Source: Rhizobium cauense (GTDB taxonomy: Bacteria; Pseudomonadota; Alphaproteobacteria; Rhizobiales; Rhizobiaceae). From it: a stretch of DNA of 64,000 nucleotides. Shown in pieces: positions 1 through 8,368 of this stretch. The position numbers and the translations under genes were made by a program. Under the pieces are notes generated by a model. It searched no databases, was not told where the DNA came from, and saw nothing but the letters and a program-made list of their open reading frames with translations. The DNA lies in NCBI RefSeq assembly GCF_019511525.1, contig NZ_JAEUAT010000016.1:1-64000 (forward strand), in the 5' to 3' direction. Position 1 is the first letter of the stretch; each line of letters begins with the position of its first letter.

Positions 1-478
1 AGCCGAGCTCGCCGCCTTCATGGATACTTCCAGGCGTTTCCGGGGCGACGTGGCTCGGAATGCCGCCGGGAAAGCTGAACTGCTTGAACAGCCGCTGTAT
101 GCCTTCGACGTCCTGACCGATATTCGGATAGACTTCGCTGTAGGTGCCTTCAAGGTAGGCATGCGCGACCAGCGCTGGCCCGCCATGACCGGGACCAATC
201 ACGTAGATCATGTTCAGATCATCGCGCTTGATGACACGGTTGAGATGCACATAAAGCATGTTCAGCCCCGGAGTTGTGCCCCAGTGGCCCAGCAGCCTCG
301 GCTTGATATGCTCGCGCTTGAGCGGTTTCTTTAGGAGTGGGTTGTCGAGCAGGTAAATCTGTCCGACCGAGAGATAGTTTGATGCCCGCCAATAGGCGTC
401 CATCAATCGGAGTTCCTCGGCCCCCAGCGGAGTAGCTGTTGCCTGATAGTCGTCGGTTGAAAGAGCGGCGTTCGTCAT
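1..478 (-). CDS. xfp: Phosphoketolase, N-terminal part (cut by window edge)
   Basis: The first 159 residues of a thiamine-diphosphate phosphoketolase, which splits xylulose-5-phosphate and/or fructose-6-phosphate into acetyl phosphate and an aldose phosphate in the cytoplasm. The family's N-terminal signatures are clear: WRASNYLSVGQIYL near residue 30, LLGHWGTTPGLN near 63, the strongly conserved IGPGHGGPA near 92, and PSHVAPETPGSIHEGGELG at the visible end. The start at 478 is fixed by an AGGAGG Shine-Dalgarno sequence (485-490, read on the minus strand) five bases upstream. The rest of this roughly 800-residue protein lies outside the window. It diverges from glycogen phosphorylase, and both feed sugar phosphates into central metabolism; any functional link is inference. 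Confidence 0.93.
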   Translation of the reverse strand, partial: MTNAALSTDDYQATATPLGAEELRLMDAYWRASNYLSVGQIYLLDNPLLKKPLKREHIKPRLLGHWGTTPGLNMLYVHLNRVIKRDDLNMIYVIGPGHGGPALVAHAYLEGTYSEVYPNIGQDVEGIQRLFKQFSFPGGIPSHVAPETPGSIHEGGELG

Positions 479-1408
479 TGTCAGCCTCCTGTCGACTTGT
501 CATCATATCTTTCATGCTTGCGGCCGTAACACACAAATCCCAGCCTCCACGAACGCATTTTCAGGCTACATGCTAGCATCTCTTGCGTGAGTGAAGCCCG
601 TAGCATCCTGTAGCCTCTATCGGCGTATCTTGACGGGCGTCAGGCTGCCTGTTTGCCACTTACGTCTCACTTGCGCGGGAGCTCTCAAGCCACTGTTGCG
701 GCTACCGCCTTCCCACGAATGTGGATCACCGTCCTCGAACCCGGGGCACCCGACGTGATGCCGGGCGATAGAAAAAATAAACGGAGGTGCGGACGAATAT
801 TTGGACTGACTATGCTACAATTCCGAGGTTCCTGCAGTATCCCAGGGGCTCAGGCCACCGAGTGAATAGATACAACGCTGATTGTACCACCACGCCGTAG
901 ATGTGCCGCCACCGTAGCTCTCCGTGGAGGCCGCGTAGCTTTTGTTCGAGTACATGAGACGGCTAGTGCGCAACCACCACCTCTCACAGCTTTCCAACAA
1001 TGGACATCCCAGACCGACTTGGTTAGTCGTGAATGACGAAGTACGACCAAAATTCGTGCATCAAAGCTTTTGGATTAAGGGCTGCTGCAGCCGAATTGCT
1101 GGCGTTAGCCCAGTTGTTTACGAAGCGCGACTCCGTTGTCTGCGCGTCGTTTACGGTAACATACTTCCCTCTTTCGTTGGTTTCAGGCACCATCAACCCG
1201 GCACCCGTCCCACCTCAAAAGCTTCTTGCAACACGCTCAGGACGCTAAATTGATGTTGCAGCGCCTGAAAGACGCCATGATGGGCGGTCGTGTTTTACGT
1301 GACTGAGACCGTTGAAATACCTTCGCAAACAGAGTGTCCGATCGCCGGCACTGCGTTGGCACGTAAACCAATCCCGAAAATGGTGACTAACAGGTTCGGA
1401 GGTATGGA
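479..1408. other. Long intergenic region, no gene recognised
   Basis: About 930 bases separate the divergent phosphoketolase and glycogen phosphorylase genes. Short open frames exist on both strands but none has recognisable protein character or a convincing ribosome-binding site. The region must hold both promoters and may contain decayed sequence. I see no strong terminator or repeat. Confidence 0.5.
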
Positions 1409-3919
1409 ATGGCGGACGACCAGGAAACATCAGCCCAAGCTCCTGAATTGGAGGCGACGGACTCAATTCCCCCGAAATATGATTGCGGCCCCCTCAAGCT
1501 AAGCGGCAGCAGCAACGCGTTGTACGAACGTCATCTTCTGTTCGACAACGTTCTTGCATCGAGCGAGATAGGAAATCGTGAGCGGTATGAGGCAGTCGCA
1601 CGCTCCGTTCGGGATATTCTTTCCCAGCGCTGGGAAAAGATAGAAGAGGTCTATGATCGCGAGAACCCCAAGCGCGTCTATTATCTCTCCATGGAGTTCT
1701 TGATCGGCCGCTCCCTTAGCAACAACGTTGTCAACCTGGGGCTCGGCCCTCTTGCGGATCGCTTTTTTCAAAGACATCAGCTGGACGAATTGGCCTTGCT
1801 TTCCGAAGAGCCAGACGCCGGGCTCGGCAATGGTGGTCTTGGACGCTTGGCAGCATGCTTTCTGGAGTCCATGGCGACGATGCAATTGCCTGGAATGGGC
1901 TATGGCTTGCGTTATGAGTACGGGATTTTCAAGCAGTCGATTGTCGATGGCTGGCAACGCGAACAACCGGACAATTGGTTGCGCAGACCCGATCCGTGGG
2001 AAGTTGCCCGACCTCACCTGGCAGTACCGGTCGAGCTTGGATGTTCTTTCGAAGTGCGCGGCGGAAGCCTGAGAGCGATTGCCGGCGTGCCTTCGAGTTT
2101 GCTCGGAATTCCTTACGACAGGCCTGTCGTCGGCTACGGCGGAAAAACGATAAACACGTTGCGGCTATGGGCTTCCGCAACTCCCCACGTATTCGATTTC
2201 CAGGAATTCAGCGCAGGTGACTTTGTTGGCGCGCTGGCCGAACGGCTGACAGCGGAAACCGTGACACGTGTTCTTTATCCGGATGATTCCACGAGCATGG
2301 GACAGGGCCTTCGCTTCGTGCAGGAATATTTTCTTGTAGCGTGCTCGTTGGGCGACCTGGTTCGACGCTTCCAAAAAAGCAACAGCAATTGGGATAATCT
2401 GCCGACGAAGGTGGCTATTCAGCTCAATGACACCCATCCCAGTCTCGCCGTCGCGGAGCTCATGCACATCCTCCTGGATAGGGCAAAACTTGACTGGGAG
2501 CGTTCATGGGACCTCACGAAAAGGACCCTCGCCTACACAAACCACACACTCCTCCCCGAAGCGCTGGAAAAGTGGCCGCTGCGCTGGTTTGAGTTGATGC
2601 TTCCACGGCACTTGGAAATCATCCTGGAAATCGATCGCCGCTTGCGGGAAGAGGTGCAAACCCGCTGGCCGGGCGACAATGGCCGCATCGAGCGCATAGC
2701 CATTGTCGAGCAAGGCAGTAACTTGGTGCGGATGGCTCACCTCGCAATAGTCGGCTCACACAGCACCAACGGTGTCGCGGAGATACACTCGAAGCTGCTC
2801 AGAAACGTCACTGTCAGTGATCTCGCAGAACTCTATCCTGACCGTTTCAACAACAAGACGAACGGCGTCACGCCCCGCCGCTGGCTATTGCTGTCAAATC
2901 CGGGTCTTGCCGAATGCATCTCTGAAGCTATCGGCGACCAATGGATAACGAACGCGACGGACCTCGAACGTCTGAGGTCGCTTGCCGATGACAGCGGGTT
3001 CATTTCCGCCGTCCAAACCGCAAAACGCAAGGCTAAAGTCCGTTTTGCCGATTGGCTCAAGGCGCAGGCGGGTGTTCAGGTTGATCCTGACACGATTTTC
3101 GATAGCCAGGTGAAGCGCATCCACGAATACAAGCGACAGCTCCTGAATGGGCTGCGGGTCGTCGCCCTGTACCACCGGCTGCGGCAGAATCCCAGTCTCG
3201 ATATGCCGCCGCGCACCTTCTTCTTCGCAGGCAAGGCGGCTCCCGCCTACCACGCGGCAAAAATGATCATAAAGTTCTTGAACAATCTCGCCGCCACGAT
3301 CGACGGCGATCCGTTGGTGCGGGGTCGCCTTCGGCTACTATTCCTGCCCGATTACTGCGTGTCACTCGCCGAGCAGCTCATTCCTGCCAGCGACGTATCC
3401 AATCAGATATCAACCGCGGGATACGAGGCAAGCGGCACGAGCAACATGAAGTTCATGATGAATGGGGCGTTGACCCTCGGCACGCGTGACGGCGCAACGA
3501 TCGAAATGGCCCAAGCCGCGGGCGAGGAAAACTTCTTCCTGTTTGGGCTGACCGCAGACCAGGTGGCAAAGAGCCGCGGCTGGTATAGCCCCGGCTGGCA
3601 CTATGAGAACGAGCCAGAGATACGCGCTGTCCTCGACCTGATCTTCTCAGGAGAATTCTCGCGAAATGAGCCGGCAGTCACCGACGCGCTGCGCAACATA
3701 CTTCTGGTCGGCGGCGATACCTACATGCATCTGGGCGATTTCACCTCCTACATGGATGCAGACTCCCATCTTCAATCACTTTATCGGAAACCGGAAGCTT
3801 GGAGCCGCAAGGCGATCCTAAACGTCGCGGCATCGGGGAGGTTCTCGAGCGATCGCACGATCGCCGAATATGCCCAAGACATCTGGGAGGTAACTCCATG
3901 TCCGGTGCCAACGGCTTAG
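1409..3919 (+). CDS. glgP: Glycogen (alpha-glucan) phosphorylase
   Basis: An 836-residue glycosyltransferase family 35 enzyme that removes glucose-1-phosphate from alpha-1,4-glucan in the cytoplasm. Length matches the bacterial family (about 800-850). Hallmarks are YYLSMEFLIGRSLSNN near residue 90, EPDAGLGNGGLGRLAACFLES near 132, the acceptor/phosphate-site region HEYKRQLLN near 571, and the pyridoxal-phosphate segment EASGTSNMKFMMNGALTLGT, whose Lys is about residue 681. The usual DGANIE after that segment is DGATIEM here, a small deviation. The start is chosen from GGAGGT five bases upstream; an overlapping ATG at 1404 is out of frame. No other glycogen genes (glgA, B, C) are in the window, so the gene stands alone beside phosphoketolase. 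Confidence 0.97.
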   Translation: MADDQETSAQAPELEATDSIPPKYDCGPLKLSGSSNALYERHLLFDNVLASSEIGNRERYEAVARSVRDILSQRWEKIEEVYDRENPKRVYYLSMEFLIGRSLSNNVVNLGLGPLADRFFQRHQLDELALLSEEPDAGLGNGGLGRLAACFLESMATMQLPGMGYGLRYEYGIFKQSIVDGWQREQPDNWLRRPDPWEVARPHLAVPVELGCSFEVRGGSLRAIAGVPSSLLGIPYDRPVVGYGGKTINTLRLWASATPHVFDFQEFSAGDFVGALAERLTAETVTRVLYPDDSTSMGQGLRFVQEYFLVACSLGDLVRRFQKSNSNWDNLPTKVAIQLNDTHPSLAVAELMHILLDRAKLDWERSWDLTKRTLAYTNHTLLPEALEKWPLRWFELMLPRHLEIILEIDRRLREEVQTRWPGDNGRIERIAIVEQGSNLVRMAHLAIVGSHSTNGVAEIHSKLLRNVTVSDLAELYPDRFNNKTNGVTPRRWLLLSNPGLAECISEAIGDQWITNATDLERLRSLADDSGFISAVQTAKRKAKVRFADWLKAQAGVQVDPDTIFDSQVKRIHEYKRQLLNGLRVVALYHRLRQNPSLDMPPRTFFFAGKAAPAYHAAKMIIKFLNNLAATIDGDPLVRGRLRLLFLPDYCVSLAEQLIPASDVSNQISTAGYEASGTSNMKFMMNGALTLGTRDGATIEMAQAAGEENFFLFGLTADQVAKSRGWYSPGWHYENEPEIRAVLDLIFSGEFSRNEPAVTDALRNILLVGGDTYMHLGDFTSYMDADSHLQSLYRKPEAWSRKAILNVAASGRFSSDRTIAEYAQDIWEVTPCPVPTA

Positions 3920-4256
3920 CGGCGTGACGTTAAGACGGGCCACAAGAATCCAGTTCTACCGAGTTGCTGTCGGCTGGCAGCGGCGGCACGCCTCTCGCGA
4001 TCAGTGCCCCACCCTCCTAATGGGGGCCATTCCCTGAGGCGGGTGCTGGCTCATGGCTCTCGCAGCAGTCATGCTCGTTGGCCCAGTAAGATTGGAGATC
4101 CGATGACTGAGGGAGAAATTAGTGGTTTACCGCGATTTTCGTGGGCTTCTTTGCTGGCTGGATGGCGGACCAAGAACGATCATCAACTCCATAGTTTTGC
4201 CCCGGCCAAGAGATACGCGCCCGTATTGCTAATCTCGGCCACCACTGCGCGCAGTT
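3920..4256. other. Intergenic region, nothing recognised
   Basis: This stretch follows glycogen phosphorylase. One open frame of about 110 codons on the plus strand has arginine/serine-rich composition typical of a non-coding frame and no recognisable family. No clear terminator hairpin was found. Confidence 0.4.
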
Positions 4257-4403
4257 TTAGGAGCCGGTTGCGCATAATTGGCCGCGGCTTCTCCATCTCT
4301 CAACCTCTAAAACGAGAAGGTCGAGGAGTTCAAGCATGACATCACTCTGCACCATCCATTGGAGAAGCTCGGCCCGCTCCCTATCATTAATCCTGTCGAT
4401 CAC
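4257..4403 (-). CDS. Possible small protein, 48 residues
   Basis: A short open frame with a GTG start preceded by GGAGGGAA at good spacing. The product is helical-looking, with acidic and basic residues and a leucine-rich centre (VMLELLDLLVLEVERW). I do not recognise a family. It sits at the edge of plasmid-gene debris, so it could be intact or a remnant; the good ribosome-binding site is the main argument for it. Confidence 0.35.
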   Translation of the reverse strand: MIDRINDRERAELLQWMVQSDVMLELLDLLVLEVERWRSRGQLCATGS

Positions 4404-4509
4404 TGATTCCCTCCATCAGTTTCCGAAGAACGCCGCCAGCGCGTTGAGGGACTGAAAAGAAGATGATGAGTTTCTATCGCCAGGTCCAGAAACCCTGAAG
4501 GAGACCGCC

Positions 4510-4737
4510 ATGAACACCCCTGCCCGTACCGCCAAGATCTTCGATGGCGCCGAAACGCGCCCGCAAATGTTCCGGCTTTTTGATCGCCATAACCAGTGAC
4601 CTGATCGGTGGCAGATCGATGCTGCACCGCTTTATAGCGGCGAATGGTTCGGGATTGACGAGACACTCTACGACTACATGCTGGATATCTTGCCGCCATT
4701 GTGGATGCGCGGTCCTATCTTCGCGCTGCGCGAACTC
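4510..4737 (+). pseudogene. DUF1419 protein, nonsense mutation and 3' truncation
   Basis: A gene start with AAGGAGA seven bases upstream opens a protein matching the DUF1419 family of rhizobial plasmids (MNTPARTAKIFDGAETR, then RWQIDAAPLYSGEWF, then DYMLDILPPLWMRGPIFALRE). An in-frame TGA at 4597-4599 interrupts it after residue 29, where the family has a tryptophan, so one TGG-to-TGA change explains the break. Homology stops near 4735 at the junction with the helicase fragment. About half of the usual length remains. The function of DUF1419 proteins is unknown. The family assignment is from memory of conserved motifs. Confidence 0.75.
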
Positions 4738-4749
4738 GACCGGGCGCCG

Positions 4750-5060
4750 GCAGATCCTGACGACCAAGACGACGGCACTGTTCAAGACCTACCAGCAGAT
4801 GCTCGATGGCCGCCATGCGGCAATCGACCTGCGCTTCGTCCTGCCGTCGGCCGAGAACGAGGCGGATAGCAAACCCAATCAGCTCGTCCGCAATGCACAC
4901 CGGATATGGCAGGAGACCGGCGAGGCCATCTATCGTCGCCCCGACGGCAAGGACTTTGATCCGCCAGGCGCCGCCCAAATGATCTTTTCCGATCTCGGCA
5001 CAATCAATCTCGAGAAGTCCCATGGCTTCTCGGCCTATCGGTTCCGGCTCGGTGTGCCGG
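4750..5060 (+). pseudogene. Fragment of a large plasmid-type helicase
   Basis: An internal piece of about 100 residues, in a frame different from the DUF1419 fragment. It includes TALFKTYQQMLDGRHAAIDL, RFVLPSAENEADSKP, FDPPGAAQMIFSDLGT and EKSHGFSAYR. This resembles the linker and second helicase-domain start of the very large (about 1,600-1,700 residue) SNF2-like helicase/methylase proteins found on rhizobial plasmids. Both ends are missing, and the 3' end changes to unrelated sequence after about 5040. It cannot be functional alone. Confidence 0.6.
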
Positions 5061-5151
5061 CAATTCTGCGTACCCTTCGCGGTCTCCCCGCTCATCGAGT
5101 ATCGACTGACTACCGCCGCCGTGTCTCATGAGGGAGTCGGAAGCAGCAGTT

Positions 5152-5361
5152 AACTGTCGTCATTTGATTCTGGCCAGTGGATACGGCGCGATAGTCCTCA
5201 CACGGCCACTATCTCCCCGGAAGGTGCTCGGGCGTGCTTGGGGCCGCGGGCCGATCCTGCTCCGAATGTTGGCGGTCGGGAGCCACGATCGGTGCAGTTG
5301 GCCTTGAGGAGGTATAGATTGCCAGAACCAGCGAGACACCAGCAACGACGAAAGCTCCTCC
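5152..5361. repeat. Repeat A, copy 1 (inverted copy at 16915-17117)
   Basis: Its reverse complement reappears at 16915-17117 with a few substitutions and a 7-bp deletion (TCCTCAA missing in the second copy). It covers the 3' part of the small membrane-protein gene and about 55 bases downstream. The boundary on one side is sharp, at AACTGTCGTC. Confidence 0.9.
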
Positions 5362-5469
5362 GATCGCCGCGACAGAACGCTTCCCATCTTGCTTGATCAT
5401 TCCGAAAGCAAGCGCAATGCCGAGAATTGCTGCGCCACCGGAAACGACGAAAAGCCAAATATAGTTCAT
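5209..5469 (-). CDS. Small membrane protein with two TM helices, unknown
   Basis: An 86-residue protein with two hydrophobic segments (about residues 3-23 and 34-52) and a proline-rich hydrophilic tail. It probably lies in the inner membrane. GGAG precedes the ATG at normal spacing. I do not recognise a named family. Its last two thirds recur in inverted orientation at 16915-17117, where a 7-bp deletion breaks the frame, so this is the only intact copy in the window. Confidence 0.6.
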   Translation of the reverse strand: MNYIWLFVVSGGAAILGIALAFGMIKQDGKRSVAAIGGAFVVAGVSLVLAIYTSSRPTAPIVAPDRQHSEQDRPAAPSTPEHLPGR

Positions 5470-5482
5470 GGGTTACTCCGCT

Positions 5483-5773
5483 TTATTCACAGGCCTCTGA
5501 GTTGTTGAGCCTCAGAGTGTTCTTCAGATGAGACATCTCCTCAGCCCACATCGGATGATAATAGGCTATCTTCAGAATTCTCTGCGCGACCATGTCGGAA
5601 CGTCGCAGATTCCAGACGCAGCAACATCGGTGTGAACTATATGAGTTCCACTGCTGTCCGCGCCCGAAACTCACTGGAACCAAAATGGTTTCAGCATAAA
5701 TCCGATCGTTCGAATGGGGGCGTCGTCCTTTCCGCTCGGTCGACGAAGCACGGGCAGTTACGACCTCGCGCAT
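5483..5773 (-). CDS. Hypothetical protein, 96 residues, doubtful
   Basis: An open frame ending 13 bases before the small membrane-protein gene on the same strand. The C-terminal half (from about residue 60, MVAQRILKIAYYHPMWAEEM) looks protein-like, while the N-terminal half is rich in Arg and Ser and may be a non-coding extension. No family is recognised. It could be the remnant of the last part of a larger gene. Confidence 0.3.
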   Translation of the reverse strand: MREVVTARASSTERKGRRPHSNDRIYAETILVPVSFGRGQQWNSYSSHRCCCVWNLRRSDMVAQRILKIAYYHPMWAEEMSHLKNTLRLNNSEACE

Positions 5774-5798
5774 TCATGGCGGTGTAGGAAAAGATCGT

Positions 5799-6035
5799 CT
5801 AACCCCAGGGGGCAAACTGCATCACCCATGCCCACAGGTCGCGGCGGCCGAAACCCTCGAAACATCCCTCCGCGTTCTCCGCCAAAGGAATCAGATCAAT
5901 GATAAAGAAGCTGCGGCCGAACCCCCAGTTCGCCGGGAAATCGGCGAAACGAGACAAAGCTTCCCAGGCAAGGAACGTTCGCCTTCAGGTCCTCCGCCTT
6001 GTTCAGGGCGGCGTTCGCGGCGTCATTGCCGAGCG
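5799..6035 (-). pseudogene. C-terminal fragment of an unknown protein, frameshifted
   Basis: On the minus strand one frame reads AANAALNKAEDLKANV, and after a one-base insertion near 5973 a second frame reads AWEALSRFADFPANWGFG, then DLIPLAENAEGCFEGFG, and ends RRDLWAWVMQFAPWG before a stop. The partial copy at 17118-17213 lacks the extra base and keeps the frame through the junction, which shows that this copy carries the frameshift. The parent family is not recognised. Confidence 0.55.
5926..6022. repeat. Repeat B, copy 1 (direct copy at 17118-17213)
   Basis: A segment of 97 bases that recurs in direct orientation at 17118-17213 with a one-base deletion and two or three substitutions. In the second location it is fused directly to repeat A, whereas here A and B are 560 bases apart and in a different relative orientation. 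Confidence 0.9.
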
Positions 6036-6079
6036 GAAGATGGTGCGAAGGCCGTCCATGGGGCTTTGCAAATAATCGC

Positions 6080-6097
6080 CTTGACTGGAATCGAACC
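6080..6097. repeat. Left 18-bp terminal direct repeat of cassette copy 1
   Basis: CTTGACTGGAATCGAACC. It matches the right-end repeat except for two adjacent bases (CT versus AG). The same left repeat stands at 19687-19704 in copy 2. It could be an attachment-site core or a homology used for unequal recombination. Confidence 0.75.
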
Positions 6098-6121
6098 GTC
6101 GCCCCTGGGCGAACGCGATCA

Positions 6122-6415
6122 TCAGCTTAGCGGCAGCTGTTCTGGCCATTCCTGCGCGCCATGGAGTACGCGAAGAATACGAACTGTTGTCTCGGTGATC
6201 GCATAGGCGGCGACATAAGGCGTACCATTGATGACATGTTCGCGTGTCCCGGCAATTCTACCCACGCGCCCACTGGCAGGAAAATCGAGCAAGCGATGGG
6301 CGGCGGCGACTATCCGTTCATCGATCAGTATAGCTGCCGGAGGATTATCTGCCTCGATGTACGTGAAAATAGCGTCGCGATCCGACAACGCAAACGCAGA
6401 CCAAGTCAGTTTCAC
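6122..6415 (-). CDS. RelE/ParE-family toxin (copy 1, intact)
   Basis: A 97-residue protein of the RelE/ParE toxin superfamily. These are ribosome-dependent mRNA interferases or gyrase poisons neutralised by the partner antitoxin. Family-like features are LSDRDAIFTYIEADNP near the N-terminus, the conserved PASGRVGRIAGTRE loop near residue 47, and the terminal strand with RILRVLHGAQEWP. The start is a GTG overlapping the antitoxin stop (GTGA), which implies translational coupling. Gene order is antitoxin then toxin. The nearly identical copy at 19.7-20.0 kb is frameshifted. Confidence 0.88.
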   Translation of the reverse strand: MKLTWSAFALSDRDAIFTYIEADNPPAAILIDERIVAAAHRLLDFPASGRVGRIAGTREHVINGTPYVAAYAITETTVRILRVLHGAQEWPEQLPLS

Positions 6416-6720
6416 GTTTCTGGCACACCAGCTTTAAGGCGGGCCGCCGCTCGACGTGTGGCAAAGTGCGCCTCGACCTCGTCGTCCGATAAATCCGGTC
6501 GAGTATCGTTCAACGCTTCGAGCACCTTGGTCCGAAACCAGGCGTCATGTGCTTCACTGCCAGAAAGTAGTTCAAGAGGCAGCGCGCCCTCGTTAGCAGT
6601 CCGGGTGAGCATGATACGAACCGCATCAGATACAGTAAGGCCCATGCTTTCAAGCACGGCGGAAGCACGGTCCCGGACTTCGGAATCAATACGTGTTTGT
6701 ACAAGAGCGTTTGCGGCCAT
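6412..6720 (-). CDS. RelB/DinJ-family antitoxin (copy 1)
   Basis: A 102-residue antitoxin. The N-terminal part (ALVQTRIDSEVRDRASAVLE, then MGLTVSDAVRIMLTR) is a typical ribbon-helix-helix DNA-binding domain of RelB/DinJ proteins; the C-terminal acidic part should wrap the toxin. GGGAGA precedes the ATG, which supports this start over an upstream in-frame one. Such antitoxins usually autorepress the operon. It is translationally coupled to the toxin. Confidence 0.88.
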   Translation of the reverse strand: MAANALVQTRIDSEVRDRASAVLESMGLTVSDAVRIMLTRTANEGALPLELLSGSEAHDAWFRTKVLEALNDTRPDLSDDEVEAHFATRRAAARLKAGVPET

Positions 6721-6812
6721 GACTATCTCCCACATTCCATGACAATGTAATGCATTTGCATGACGATTTCCAGACCAGAGTATCGATATTCCGCTCGAAG
6801 CACTTTTAAGCT

Positions 6813-6830
6813 CTTGAAGGGAATCGAACC
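6813..6830. repeat. Right 18-bp terminal direct repeat of cassette copy 1
   Basis: CTTGAAGGGAATCGAACC. Copy 2 has the identical right repeat at 20421-20438. After this point the two copies diverge completely. Confidence 0.75.
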
Positions 6831-6912
6831 AATATCCACCGCTCCGATACACTAAGCTGCTGTAACTTTTATGCTGAGCGTGGAGAGGTTCGTTCGTGAC
6901 ACATAGGTACCA

Positions 6913-7302
6913 TCATCGCTTTACGGCAACACATTTCACCTCAGCGAGGAGTCCCTGGTGCGCGAGCTCAGAGACACCTATCCGGGTCCACGCATAGGTT
7001 CCCTTCGGAAACACCTCGTTTTTGACAGTCCGGAACACGTCCATGTGCTCGGACATTTCGACGTGATAGCTTGTCATTTCCACGATGTCATCGAACGTGC
7101 AATGAGCGGCTTCGAGGACAATCCGTAAATTGTCCCACATAGCTCTGAATTGCTCTGAAGGATCGTGAATAATCTTGAGATCCTTGGTCCGCCCAACTTG
7201 GCCGACGACGTAGATTGTGTCTCCGACTTTAACCGCGGGAGCATAGCCTGCTCGGCTGACGATCTCCTGCATCTCGTCGGGTATAATGATCTCTCGATCC
7301 AT
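6913..7302 (-). CDS. RidA/YjgF/UK114-family protein
   Basis: A 129-residue protein of the RidA family, trimeric cytoplasmic proteins that hydrolyse reactive enamines and imines or act in specific catabolic pathways. The family pattern is visible: YAPAVKVGDTIYVVGQVGR near residue 21, a central FDDIVEMTSYHV segment, and TRIGVSELAHQGLLAEVKCV at the C-terminus containing the conserved arginine. It is separated from the upstream hydrolase by a strong terminator, so it is probably transcribed on its own. The subfamily cannot be set from sequence inspection. Confidence 0.9.
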   Translation of the reverse strand: MDREIIIPDEMQEIVSRAGYAPAVKVGDTIYVVGQVGRTKDLKIIHDPSEQFRAMWDNLRIVLEAAHCTFDDIVEMTSYHVEMSEHMDVFRTVKNEVFPKGTYAWTRIGVSELAHQGLLAEVKCVAVKR

Positions 7303-7461
7303 AGTGGTCCTCGCAATCTTTGCTGGTTGCTAGCGGCACTGATACAAGCGTCGCGAATTTTCAAGCGCCGTTGGATGAAAAAGTACAAACGGCCAGCGAT
7401 GTCGGACAGTACTTCCTTCGCCCGCCGGCACGGCTCTTTCCCGGGCGCCGGTACGTGTCTC

Positions 7462-7497
7462 AAAAAAAGCTGCGTCACGTCCCGAACGTGGCGCAGC
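7462..7497 (-). terminator. Rho-independent terminator of the 7545-8303 gene
   Basis: On the minus strand a 12-bp stem (GCTGCGCCACGT / ACGTGACGCAGC, one G-T pair, loop TCGGG) is followed at once by seven T residues. It lies 48 bases after the alpha/beta hydrolase stop. An outer pair GTGTCTC/GAGACAC brackets the hairpin. Confidence 0.85.
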
Positions 7498-7544
7498 TAG
7501 CATGTTGATCGAGACACGCGCCTTTTGCATAATGCATGCCGCTG

Positions 7545-8303
7545 CTACTTGGCAGCTTTGGCTGCTTCCTCGATAACCTTTGCGACCGCAGCCGCCTGCG
7601 AGATGTAGATAGCGTGGCTGCCCTCTACCTCTGTCACCGTTGAACCGCCACGCTTGTACATCCAGCGCTCAAGGTCCGGATTGATCGTCATGTCGTCTTT
7701 CGCAACAATCCCGTAGCTAGGCTTGTCGTGCCAGGCGGCAACAGGCACCAGCGCACCAGTGGCAGCAACGGCAACAGGCATCTGAGACCGGGCCATGAAC
7801 TCGCCCAGATCCTTGGGCAGATCCGCCCCGAAATCAGCCGCGAACTTTGCCGGGTCGATAAGCAGAAAGCCATCCTTTGTCGGCTTGATATCGTTGGTGG
7901 GTGACGGCATCGATTGAAGCAGTTGTGCGGTGCTTTCGCCCTTTTCTGGCTGCAGTGCCGCAACATAGACAAGTGCCTTGACCTTGGGATCATCACCTGC
8001 TGCCGTGATGATCGTGCCCCCATAGCTGTGGCCGACGAGAACGACGTCCCCGTCCTGCTGATCAAGCACGCTCTTCGTGGCTGCAATGTCCTGATCCAGG
8101 CTCGTCAGTGGCTGCTGGACAACGCTGACATCGTAGCCGTCGCGGGTCAGGATGTCATAGACGCTGCGCCAGCCCGAACCATCCACGAGCGCGCCATGGA
8201 CAAGCACGATGTTGCGCGCGTCCGCTAAGGCTGGGGCTGTTAGAGCAGCGGAAGACAAAAGCGCGGCAATAAGGCCAAGGGCCGCTTTACTGAAGTTCGA
8301 CAT
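7545..8303 (-). CDS. Exported alpha/beta-fold hydrolase
   Basis: A 252-residue hydrolase with a cleavable signal peptide (hydrophobic run about residues 8-27, ending ALA before DARNIVLVHGAL). The mature part has HGALVDGSGW (oxyanion region), the nucleophile elbow GHSYGG near residue 92, and a C-terminal EGSHAIYISQ segment that supplies the catalytic histidine. It resembles the short alpha/beta hydrolase group often annotated as esterase or salicylate-esterase-like; the substrate is unknown. It probably acts in the periplasm. It ends in a strong terminator. Confidence 0.88.
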   Translation of the reverse strand: MSNFSKAALGLIAALLSSAALTAPALADARNIVLVHGALVDGSGWRSVYDILTRDGYDVSVVQQPLTSLDQDIAATKSVLDQQDGDVVLVGHSYGGTIITAAGDDPKVKALVYVAALQPEKGESTAQLLQSMPSPTNDIKPTKDGFLLIDPAKFAADFGADLPKDLGEFMARSQMPVAVAATGALVPVAAWHDKPSYGIVAKDDMTINPDLERWMYKRGGSTVTEVEGSHAIYISQAAAVAKVIEEAAKAAK

Positions 8304-8368
8304 GGTCGGTTGTTCCCTTGAGTTTTGTGCGTGGAATAATTGAGGCTTTGAAATCGCCTGAAGGACAT

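Larger units (their letters stand above)
6080..6830. repeat. Repeat-bounded toxin-antitoxin cassette, copy 1
   Basis: A 750-bp unit containing a complete RelB/RelE-type gene pair that recurs at 19687-20438 in the same orientation with only about ten differences. Its two ends carry direct repeats: CTTGACTGGAATCGAACC (6080-6097) and CTTGAAGGGAATCGAACC (6813-6830), identical at 16 of 18 positions. Sequence outside the repeats is unrelated between the two copies, so the repeats define the unit. The core GGAATCGAACC is the reverse complement of a tRNA T-arm motif (GGTTCGATTCC). No integrase or transposase lies in the unit. Confidence 0.9.

Noticed and set aside
6080..6830. Integron cassette with attC site
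   Set aside because: No inverted R/L-type core sites or long imperfect palindrome at the unit ends; the terminal repeats are direct.
6780..6900. Possible tRNA gene suggested by GGTTCGATTCC on the minus strand
   Set aside because: Only the T-arm-like core and a weak D-arm-like stretch are present; no acceptor stem or anticodon arm can be folded, and the sequence is the end of a repeated cassette.
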